Shown here piece after piece: positions 1-7,284 of a DNA stretch of 33,606 bases. Position 1 is the first letter of the stretch. Every line of letters starts with the position of its first letter. The position numbers were made by a program, and so were the translations under genes. Below the pieces are notes generated by a model, which made no database searches, had not been told where the DNA came from, and saw nothing but the letters and a program-made list of their open reading frames with translations. Origin of the DNA: Streptomyces rochei (lineage in GTDB: Bacteria; Actinomycetota; Actinomycetes; Streptomycetales; Streptomycetaceae); contig MUMD01000263.1 in assembly GCA_002155895.1 (NCBI GenBank), positions 1-33,606 on the forward strand, in the 5' to 3' direction.

Positions 1-53
1 GCGGGAATCCACCAGCCGCCCGTCCCGCCACCCACCCGCCCAGGAGTCTGACC

Positions 54-1650
<1,597 letters not shown>

Positions 1651-1652
<2 letters not shown>

Positions 1653-1718
1653 TCGAAAGGATGATCCACTGAGTATGGATCATTCGGCCCATCGGTGATC
1701 CACCATCTGTGTGAGATC
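1651..1718. promoter_or_regulatory. Cluster of five GATC sites upstream of gbn, with an inverted repeat
   Basis: GATC occurs at 1651, 1663, 1678, 1697 and 1715, with two more at 1840 and 1944, between the ABC-F gene and gbn. Positions 1661-1668 (ATGATCCA) and 1676-1683 (TGGATCAT) form a perfect 8-bp inverted repeat with a 7-nt spacer. TGATCCAC recurs at 1696-1703. The 334-bp gap (1653-1986) also holds a terminator at 1751-1786; I see no further gene in it. The downstream gene product is, to my recollection, a GATC-binding nucleoid protein, so an autoregulatory binding region is a reasonable inference. The sites are seen; the function is inferred. Confidence 0.55.
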
Positions 1719-1750
1719 TCCTCATCACGAGGTGTGTCCTACACGGATTT

Positions 1751-1786
1751 CGCGGCCGGGCCCCCTTCCTCGGGGGCCCGGCCGCG
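1751..1786 (+). terminator. Strong hairpin terminator after the ABC-F gene
   Basis: A perfect 15-bp GC stem, arms 1751-1765 (CGCGGCCGGGCCCCC) and 1772-1786, closes a 6-nt loop TTCCTC. There is no long U tract, which is usual for Streptomyces terminators. It lies about 100 nt after the ABC-F stop and 200 nt before gbn. Confidence 0.8.
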
Positions 1787-1986
1787 TCGCCTTTCTGACC
1801 TGGAACTTCGCGGAGAAACTCGTTCGGCCGTACGGACACGATCCCCTGGAATCCCGCATTCCGTATGTGGGGACCCGCTCCTGTCGTCACCACCTTGTCT
1901 CATCGACCTTGCCGAATGGGTGGCCATGAGGGCCGGGAGGGGTGATCATGAGGAGACCAGAGCGCACTTCCCATGAGGAGGCACGG

Positions 1987-2208
1987 GTGGCCGAGACTCT
2001 GAAGAAGGGCAGCCGGGTGACCGGCGCCGCGCGCGACAAGCTCGCGGCAGACCTGAAGAAGAAGTACGACGCCGGTGCGAGCATCCGGGCGTTGGCCGAG
2101 GAAACCGGCCGCTCGTATGGCTTTGTGCACCGCATGCTCAGTGAGTCGGGCGTCACGCTCCGAGGGCGTGGCGGGGCTACCCGGGGCAAGAAGGCCACAT
2201 CGGCCTGA
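1987..2208 (+). CDS. gbn: Gbn-type small nucleoid-associated DNA-binding protein
   Basis: A 73-residue basic protein consisting of a Lys-rich N-terminal helix followed by a helix-turn-helix (about residues 31-58, SIRALAEETGRSYGFVHRML) and a Gly/Arg/Lys tail (RGRGGATRGKKATSA). I recognise it as the Streptomyces protein described as Gbn (SCO1839 in S. coelicolor), a GATC-binding nucleoid-associated protein; this is from memory. The GTG start at 1987 is chosen because AGGAGG (1976-1981) sits 5 nt upstream and it gives exactly 73 residues. In-frame upstream starts at 1942 and 1948 would add about 15 residues and lack a comparable ribosome site. The upstream gap is rich in GATC, consistent with autoregulation. 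A GC hairpin follows. Confidence 0.85.
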   Translation: MAETLKKGSRVTGAARDKLAADLKKKYDAGASIRALAEETGRSYGFVHRMLSESGVTLRGRGGATRGKKATSA

Positions 2209-2248
2209 GGTTCCGGGCGACCCCTCGGCTTTCGAAAGTGAAGGTGGT

Positions 2249-2278
2249 CACCCGGTCGGTCGTCGGACCGTCCGGGTG
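2249..2278 (+). terminator. Hairpin terminator after gbn
   Basis: CACCCGG (2249-2255) pairs with CCGGGTG (2272-2278). One T-T mismatch separates this from an inner CGGTC/GACCG stem with loop GTCG. It starts about 40 nt after the gbn stop. Confidence 0.6.
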
Positions 2279-2367
2279 GTTACTGTGCAGTCACTTAGCT
2301 CCGTCGTGGCACGGCTTGCCGGCCGGCGTACGACGGGGATGACGACCGCACCTTTCGGAGGCGCCCC

Positions 2368-3171
2368 ATGGCTTCGCCCGCCCACGATTCCGCTCCCGTA
2401 CTCGACAAGGACGGCGTGCGGCTCGCCGTCGACGACGCGATCGCCACGGTGACGCTGACCAACCCGGCCAAGCGCAACGCGCAGAGCCCCGCCCTGTGGC
2501 GGGCGCTCACCGAGGCCGGCCGGCTGCTGCCGGGCTCCGTCCGGGTCGTGGTGCTGCGCGCCGAGGGCAAGTCGTTCTCGGCCGGGCTCGACCGGCAGGC
2601 GTTCACGCCCGAGGGCTTCGACGGGGAACCGTCGTTCATCGACCTGGCGCGGGGCGGCGACGCCGAGCTGGACGCGACCATCACCGCGTACCAGGAGGCG
2701 TTCACCTGGTGGCGGCGCAGCGACATCCTGTCGATCGCCGCGGTGCAGGGGCACGCCATCGGCGCGGGCTTCCAGCTGGCCCTCGCCTGTGACCTGCGCG
2801 TCGTCGCGGACGACGTGCAGTTCGCCATGCGGGAGACCAGCCTGGGGCTGGTGCCGGACCTGACGGGCACCCACCCCCTGGTGTCCCTGGTGGGCTACGC
2901 CCGCGCGCTGGAGATCTGCGCGACGGGCCGCTTCGTCATGGCCGAGGAGGCCGTGAACACCGGGCTGGCCAACCTCGCCGTGCCCGCCGACCAGCTCGAC
3001 GGTGCCGTCGGCGACCTGGCCTCCGCCGTGCTGGCCGCGCCGCGCGACGCCGTCATCGAGACCAAGGCGCTCCTCCAGGGCGCCCTCAGCCGCGACTACG
3101 AGGCCCAGCGGGCCGCCGAACGCGCCGCCCAGGCCCGCCGTCTGCGCGACCTGGCCGGTCTCGGGGAGTGA
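2368..3171 (+). CDS. Enoyl-CoA hydratase/isomerase (crotonase) family protein
   Basis: A 267-residue crotonase-fold protein. The oxyanion-hole segments are visible: SFSAGLDR (about 69-76) and the GHAIGAGF helix start (128-135). Of the two glutamates used by classical enoyl-CoA hydratases, only the second is present (E156 in MRETSLGLVPD). The first is replaced by glutamine (Q136 in GAGFQLALACD). Known family behaviour: hydratases need both, while enoyl-CoA isomerases and other crotonases can work with one. Calling it a beta-oxidation hydratase would therefore be unsafe. GGAGG lies about 10 nt before the ATG. No neighbour suggests a pathway. It converges with the minus-strand gene ending at 3213; the 41-nt gap is GC-rich and could form an imperfect stem. 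Confidence 0.88.
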   Translation: MASPAHDSAPVLDKDGVRLAVDDAIATVTLTNPAKRNAQSPALWRALTEAGRLLPGSVRVVVLRAEGKSFSAGLDRQAFTPEGFDGEPSFIDLARGGDAELDATITAYQEAFTWWRRSDILSIAAVQGHAIGAGFQLALACDLRVVADDVQFAMRETSLGLVPDLTGTHPLVSLVGYARALEICATGRFVMAEEAVNTGLANLAVPADQLDGAVGDLASAVLAAPRDAVIETKALLQGALSRDYEAQRAAERAAQARRLRDLAGLGE

Positions 3172-3212
3172 CCGGGGCCGGCGGCGGTCCGGCGTAGGCG
3201 GGCGCCGCCCCG

Positions 3213-4010
3213 TCAGTCGATCGCCGTCACCACCACCGCCACCGAGGGGCGGTCCGGCAGGGCCTCGGACACCGCCGTGCGTACCTGCCGGGCCGGCTCC
3301 GCCGCGCTCCGGCCGGCGCGCACGGCCAGTTCCACCCGGACGTGCCGGCGCGGCAGGGCGGACGCCTGCGACAGCTCCATGACATCCACCGGACGGCCCA
3401 GCACGGCCGTCAGCCGGGACACGCCCGGCACGGCCAGCGCGGCGTCGGCCGCCCGCGCCGCGTCCCCCTCCTCCCGCCCGCCACCGGTGTCCGCCCCCGC
3501 AGGGTGCGCCGCCGCCCCGGGCGCCGCCTCGGTTCCGTGCCCGGCAGCCGCCCCGTCACCTGGCCCCGACGCGGCTCCGCGCCCCGCCTCCGTCCCGTCG
3601 TCCGGTCCCGCACCCGCCTCCAGCAGCTCCGTCGCCCGCAGGTCCACGTCCGTCACCGTCAGGCCCAGCTCGTCGGCCGCGGTGAGCAGGGCCGTGCGCA
3701 GCCGGGCCGCCGTCGCCGGCAGCGGCTCCGCGACCGTCGCCGCGAAGTCGGCCGTCACCCTCAGCGGCCCGGGCGGCAGGGCGCTCGGCGGGGACGGCAC
3801 CACCGGCTCGAACGCCCGGCCGGGATCGGCGGCCGCCACCCGCAGGGCCCCGGCGCGCACGCCCGGCACACCCCCGGCCGCGGCCAGCAGCGGCCCGCGC
3901 ACCGCCCGTTCGGCGATCCACGCCCCGTCTCCCGGCCCGCCCAGCGGCAGCAGCCTGCCCAGCCCCAACCGTTCCCGCACCGCCTGTGTCCATCGGTCCG
4001 CCGTCGTCAT
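3213..4010 (-). CDS. Conserved actinobacterial protein ('nucleopolyhedrovirus P10 family' in annotations), Asp23-like features
   Basis: A 265-residue protein, soluble by eye, divergent from the Asp23/AmaP operon. In Streptomyces annotation it carries the label 'nucleopolyhedrovirus P10 family', which I believe is uninformative. Two segments look like distant copies of one beta-alpha-beta unit. The N-terminal one runs roughly 75-130 (LRVTADFAATVAEPLPATAA, then an Ala-rich helix and a VTDVDL strand). The C-terminal one runs roughly 200-265 (VRVELAVRAG, an ARQVRTAVSEAL helix, VAVVVTAID). They are separated by an Ala/Gly/Pro-rich linker. The pattern of a strand, then VAxxVRxxV, then a strand also occurs in the Asp23 proteins next door, so an Asp23-related partner is plausible inference. 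ATG at 4010 is chosen because GGAG sits about 4 nt upstream; a longer in-frame start exists at 4028. Confidence 0.7.
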   Translation of the reverse strand: MTTADRWTQAVRERLGLGRLLPLGGPGDGAWIAERAVRGPLLAAAGGVPGVRAGALRVAAADPGRAFEPVVPSPPSALPPGPLRVTADFAATVAEPLPATAARLRTALLTAADELGLTVTDVDLRATELLEAGAGPDDGTEAGRGAASGPGDGAAAGHGTEAAPGAAAHPAGADTGGGREEGDAARAADAALAVPGVSRLTAVLGRPVDVMELSQASALPRRHVRVELAVRAGRSAAEPARQVRTAVSEALPDRPSVAVVVTAID

Positions 4011-4045
4011 TGCTCCAGCCTGCCGCATCCCCGGCGCGCGATCGC

Positions 4046-4069
4046 GGAACCTTGCTTACGGTGGTCGAA
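4046..4069 (+). promoter_or_regulatory. Possible ECF-type promoter of the Asp23/AmaP operon
   Basis: GGAAC at 4046-4050 is followed after 15 nt by CGAA at 4066-4069, about 30 nt before the first operon gene. Envelope-stress ECF promoters in Streptomyces (SigE type) are known for a GGAAC -35 element, but their usual -10 is closer to CGTT, so the match is partial. Confidence 0.25.
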
Positions 4070-4098
4070 GAAGGACGTACCGGGAAAGGACTGCGGCG

Positions 4099-4566
4099 AT
4101 GAGTGACCTGACGGAGAAGGACACGCCCGACACCGGTGCCCACCGGGCCCAGGGCGTACGGCGTGGCGGAGGAGCCCCCGGTGAGCGGGGCCGCACCACC
4201 ATCGCCGACGGCGTCGTGGAGAAGATCACCGGAATGGCGGCACGCGACGTCGCCGGTGTGCACGCCATGGGCAGCGGCATGTCCCGCACCTTCGGCGCCG
4301 TGCGCGACCGGGTGCCCGGCGGGGCCAAGTCGGGCGTGACGCGCGGCGTCAAGGCCGAGGTCGGCGAGAAGCAGACCGCCCTCGACCTCGAGATCGTCGT
4401 CGAGTACGGCGTGTCGATCTCGGACGTGGCCCGTGACGTGCGGGAGAACGTGGTGGCGGCGGTGGAGCGGATGACCGGCCTCGAGGTCGTCGAGGTCAAC
4501 ATCGCGGTCAGCGACGTGAAGCTGCCCGACGAGGAGGACGAGGAGCCGGAGCCTCGGATCAAGTGA
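4099..4566 (+). CDS. Asp23/Gls24 family envelope stress protein (first copy)
   Basis: A 155-residue protein. A disordered, Arg/Gly-rich N-terminus precedes the Asp23 domain from about residue 33 (TTIADGVVEKITGMAARDVAGV). Characteristic elements are the VKAEVGEKQTALDLEIVVEYG strand pair, the DVARDVRENVVAAVERMTGL helix and the VVEVNIAVSDVKL strand; the tail is acidic. In Firmicutes, Asp23 is a membrane-associated envelope stress protein held at the membrane by AmaP. Here an AmaP-like gene ends the same operon, so a membrane-tethered role is the best inference. The ATG is preceded by GGAAAGGA (4082-4089). It is the first gene of five, with a 28-nt gap to the next. Confidence 0.87.
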   Translation: MSDLTEKDTPDTGAHRAQGVRRGGGAPGERGRTTIADGVVEKITGMAARDVAGVHAMGSGMSRTFGAVRDRVPGGAKSGVTRGVKAEVGEKQTALDLEIVVEYGVSISDVARDVRENVVAAVERMTGLEVVEVNIAVSDVKLPDEEDEEPEPRIK

Positions 4567-4594
4567 CGCGGATACGGACTGAGGGGAGCGCACC

Positions 4595-4780
4595 ATGAGC
4601 ATGGCCGTGGTCGGTCTGATCGCCGGCATGGCGCTGGGTTTCGCCGGGTACTTCGGCGGCTTCGGGGCCTTCCTGCTGGTGGCGGCCCTGGGAGCCGTCG
4701 GTTTCGTCGTGGGCCGCCTGCTGGAGGGCGACATGGACTTCGGCGACTTCTTCCGCTCCCGCGACGACCGGCGGCGGTGA
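4595..4780 (+). CDS. Small integral membrane protein of the Asp23 operon (DUF2273-like)
   Basis: 61 residues with two closely spaced hydrophobic helices (about 3-19 and 24-41) separated by a Gly-rich turn GYFGGFGAF, then a soluble tail EGDMDFGDFFRSRDDRRR. Small two-helix proteins of the DUF2273 type accompany Asp23 and AmaP in other Gram-positives, and position supports the same role; assignment to that exact family is by analogy. GAGGGGAG lies about 8 nt before the ATG. Its stop overlaps the next start by 4 nt, indicating translational coupling. Confidence 0.8.
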   Translation: MSMAVVGLIAGMALGFAGYFGGFGAFLLVAALGAVGFVVGRLLEGDMDFGDFFRSRDDRRR

Positions 4781-5160
4781 CCGGCGTGAGCGACGGGGCC
4801 GGTGGGCTCCTCGAATCCCGGACCGTCGTACCGCCGGGCGAGCGCGGGGCCACGCGGATCGCCGACCGGGTCGTCGCCAAGGTCGCCGCGCGGGCGGCGC
4901 GCGAGGCGGTCGGCCCGCTCCACCCGGACGCGGCCCGGCCGTACGCCACCGTCGCCGTCCACCACGACACCGCCCGCGTCCGGGTCCACCTCGAACTGGA
5001 CTACCCGTGCGACATCGGCGCCCGCTGCGGGCAGGTGCGTCACCAAGTCGTGCAGCGGGTGCGCGCACTGGTGGGCATGGCGGTCCCGGAGGTCGCCGTC
5101 CAGGTGGAGCGGCTGCACCTGACGGCGGAGCACGGAGCGAGTCAGGGGAGGACGCGATGA
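4777..5160 (+). CDS. Asp23/Gls24-like protein (second, shorter copy)
   Basis: 127 residues, a paralogue of the first operon gene. It shares the pattern RxxTRIADRVVAKVAARAAREAV, then a strand block around VRVHLELDYP, the helix RCGQVRHQVVQRVRALVG and the final strand VPEVAVQVERLHL. The acidic tail of the first copy is absent. The GTG at 4777 overlaps the previous stop as GTGA; a second in-frame GTG at 4786 is possible. No good ribosome site is visible, so translation probably depends on coupling. Two diverged Asp23 proteins in one operon suggest a mixed assembly or two different membrane partners (inference). Confidence 0.78.
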   Translation: MTGVSDGAGGLLESRTVVPPGERGATRIADRVVAKVAARAAREAVGPLHPDAARPYATVAVHHDTARVRVHLELDYPCDIGARCGQVRHQVVQRVRALVGMAVPEVAVQVERLHLTAEHGASQGRTR

Positions 5161-5867
5161 GCGAGCCCCAGGGAACCGAGGGCAGCACCCGGCGGCTGCC
5201 GGTCGTGGAGACCGCCGCGCAGCCCACCGGCTCCACCGATCCCAGCGACCCCACCGACCCCACCGGGCAGGAGACGCCCGGCGGCGACTCCCCGCCACCG
5301 CCGGCCTCCGACGCCGCAGGCGGACGGGCGGGCCGCTTCTGGTCCGCGCGGCGTGTCCCCGCGGGCATCGTCGCGCTGCTGCTCCTGGTCGTCGCGGGCG
5401 CCTTCCTCTACGACGTCGTCGCCGTGCGCACCGGGCGCTCCGCCCTCGGCTGGCGCCGCGAACTGGCCCGGCAGCTCGCCGAACGCCCCCTGGACGACAC
5501 CTGGGTCCGGGTCGGCGCCGGGGTCGCCGCGGCCCTCGGGCTCTGGCTGCTCCTGCTGGCCCTCACTCCCGGTCTGCGCAAGGTGCTGCCGATGCGGCGC
5601 ACCCGGCCCGACGTCCGGGCCGGACTCCACCGGGACGCCGCCGCCTCGGTGCTGCGCGACCGGGCCGTGGAGGTCGCCGGGGTGCAGTCGGCGCGCGTGC
5701 GGATGCGCCGGCGCAAGGCACGGGTGCGCGCGCTGGCCCACTTCCGGGAACTGGACGACGTACGGACCGATCTGCACGGCGTGCTCGACGACGCGGTGCG
5801 CGGGCTGGGACTGGCCCGGCCGCCCACCGTGTCGGTCAAGGTGGCGCGTCCCGGACGGAAGGGGTGA
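5157..5867 (+). CDS. DUF6286-type membrane protein of the Asp23/AmaP operon
   Basis: 236 residues. The N-terminal 60 residues are Pro/Thr/Asp-rich, including a short SDPSDPTDPT repeat, and probably disordered. Two hydrophobic helices follow (about 64-87 and 117-140). The C-terminal soluble domain ends with a helix DVRTDLHGVLDDAVRGLGL and the strand PTVSVKVARP, again the strand-helix-strand layout seen in the Asp23 neighbours. The ATG at 5157 overlaps the previous stop (ATGA) and has AGGGGAGGA just upstream. A longer reading frame open from 5007 lies inside the previous gene and is rejected. I recognise it as the DUF6286 protein usual in this Streptomyces operon. Function unknown. Confidence 0.78.
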   Translation: MSEPQGTEGSTRRLPVVETAAQPTGSTDPSDPTDPTGQETPGGDSPPPPASDAAGGRAGRFWSARRVPAGIVALLLLVVAGAFLYDVVAVRTGRSALGWRRELARQLAERPLDDTWVRVGAGVAAALGLWLLLLALTPGLRKVLPMRRTRPDVRAGLHRDAAASVLRDRAVEVAGVQSARVRMRRRKARVRALAHFRELDDVRTDLHGVLDDAVRGLGLARPPTVSVKVARPGRKG

Positions 5868-6451
5868 GAACGGTGCTCAGGACCGTCGACCGAGTGCTCC
5901 TGGGACTGGTGGGCCTCGTCCTGCTCGCCCTGGGCGGCTCGGTGCTGGCCATCGGCTTCGGCGCCTCCGCGCCCTCCTGGTGGCTGCACCGGGGCCCGCA
6001 CGACGTGCTGCTGAGCGCGGCCGAGCGGACCAGGTGGCGGGAGTCGGGCTGGTGGTGGCCGGTCGTCATCGCCGCGCTCGCCGTCCTGCTGCTGCTCGCC
6101 CTGTGGTGGCTGGTGGCCGTGGTGCGCCGCCGCCGGCTCGGGGAGGTCCTCGTCGACACCGGCGACGGCGAGGGCGCGGCGCTGCGCGGCCGGGCCCTGG
6201 AGAGCGTCATCGCCCAGGAGGCCGACCGCGTGGACGGTGTCGAGCGGACCAGGGTCCGGCTGACCGGCCGCCGGGCCTCCCCGGCGGCCCGCGTCCGCCT
6301 CCTCCTGGCCCCTCATGTCGACCCCGGCACCGCGCTGGAGGACGTCACCGCCCATGCCCTGGCCCACGCCCGTACCGCGGCGAACCTCTCGGCCCTCCCG
6401 GCGGAGGTCCAGCTCCGGGGCGTCAAGCACGGCGCCGAGCGGGTCAGCTAG
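5864..6451 (+). CDS. amaP: AmaP-like alkaline shock response membrane anchor protein
   Basis: 195 residues: an N-terminal transmembrane helix (about 11-32), a short external loop rich in Trp, a second helix (about 65-86), a basic stop-transfer VVRRRRLG, and a C-terminal cytoplasmic domain. AmaP of Firmicutes has this two-helix topology and recruits Asp23 to the membrane. Identification rests on topology, operon partners and remembered annotation, not on a strong motif. The GTG at 5864 overlaps the previous stop (GTGA); GGAAGGGG just upstream can act as ribosome site. It is the last gene of the operon; a strong bidirectional hairpin follows. Confidence 0.72.
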   Translation: MRTVLRTVDRVLLGLVGLVLLALGGSVLAIGFGASAPSWWLHRGPHDVLLSAAERTRWRESGWWWPVVIAALAVLLLLALWWLVAVVRRRRLGEVLVDTGDGEGAALRGRALESVIAQEADRVDGVERTRVRLTGRRASPAARVRLLLAPHVDPGTALEDVTAHALAHARTAANLSALPAEVQLRGVKHGAERVS

Positions 6452-6472
6452 ACCCGCCCCGCAGGGCCGGAC

Positions 6473-6509
6473 GGGGCACGGGTGCCGCGTGCCCCGGCAC
6501 CCGTGCCCC
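6473..6509. terminator. Bidirectional terminator between AmaP operon and SDR gene
   Basis: A perfect 15-bp stem, arms 6473-6487 (GGGGCACGGGTGCCG) and 6495-6509, with a 7-nt loop. It sits between two convergent stops (6451 and 6525) and can serve both strands. Confidence 0.85.
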
Positions 6510-6524
6510 GGAGCCCGCGACCGT

Positions 6525-7280
6525 CTAGAACCCGTGCCGCATCCCGCCGTCCACCGGCAGCATCACGCCCGTGACGTACGAGGCGGCGGGGGACAGCAGG
6601 AAGGCCGCGGTCCGGCCGAACTCCTCCGGGGCGCCGTAGCGGCGCAGCGGGACGCGGGACTCGGCCGCCGCCCTGGTGGCCTCCGGGTCGGCGGACATGC
6701 CGTCCAGCTCGCGCACCCGGTCGGTGTCGATGCGGCCCGGCAGCAGGCCGACGACGCGGATGCCGCGGGGGCCCAGCTCGTCGGCGAGGGACTTGGCGAA
6801 GCCCGCCAGGCCGGGCCGCAGGCCGTTGGAGATGGTCAGGCCCGGGATCGGCTCGTGCACCGAACCCGACAGCACGAAGCCGATGACGCCGCCGCCCTCC
6901 AGTTCGGCCGCCGCCGTCCGGGCCAGCCGTACCGCGCCGAGGAACACCGACTCGAACGCCGCCTGCCACTGCTCGTCCGTGTTGTCGGCGACGAACCCGG
7001 GCGGCGGCCCGCCCACGCTGATCAGTACGCCGTCGAAACGGCCGAAGCGCTCACGGGCGGTCGCGACCAGCCGGCCGGCGGCCTCCGGGTCGGCGTTGTC
7101 GGCGCCCGCACCCACCGCGTGAGGCCCCAGCGCCGCCGCGGCCTCCTCCGCCGTCTTCTCGTCCCGCCCGGTGACGACCACCTTCGCCCCGTCGGCGACC
7201 AGCTCGCGCGCGACGGCGTTGCCCAGGCCCCGGGTGGCACCCGTGACGACGTACACCCGGTCCTTCAGTCCAAGATCCAT
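6525..7280 (-). CDS. SDR-family oxidoreductase with atypical active site
   Basis: 251 residues with a Rossmann fold. The cofactor motif TGATRGLG (13-20) is intact and GR (38-39) follows strand 2. The C-terminal half is normal (GFAKSLADELGPRGIRV, then AAFLLSPAASYVTGVMLPVDGG). The catalytic YxxxK is missing. Aligned on the following helix, Ser151 sits at the Tyr position and Arg155 at the Lys position (ISNGLRPGLAGF). The usual NNAG is replaced by ISVGGP (87-92). Ser138/Ser140 are near the catalytic Ser position. A subset of SDRs with an SN..R motif exists to my knowledge, but its chemistry is unclear. The ATG is 4 nt after the GH15 stop, so the two are co-transcribed. Automatic annotation as a 3-oxoacyl-ACP reductase should be doubted. 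Confidence 0.85.
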   Translation of the reverse strand: MDLGLKDRVYVVTGATRGLGNAVARELVADGAKVVVTGRDEKTAEEAAAALGPHAVGAGADNADPEAAGRLVATARERFGRFDGVLISVGGPPPGFVADNTDEQWQAAFESVFLGAVRLARTAAAELEGGGVIGFVLSGSVHEPIPGLTISNGLRPGLAGFAKSLADELGPRGIRVVGLLPGRIDTDRVRELDGMSADPEATRAAAESRVPLRRYGAPEEFGRTAAFLLSPAASYVTGVMLPVDGGMRHGF

Positions 7281-7284
7281 GGCC

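Noticed and set aside
3556..5298. A 580-codon minus-strand frame across the Asp23 operon
   Set aside because: Runs antisense through four well-supported genes and is Arg/Pro/Gly-rich low-complexity sequence.
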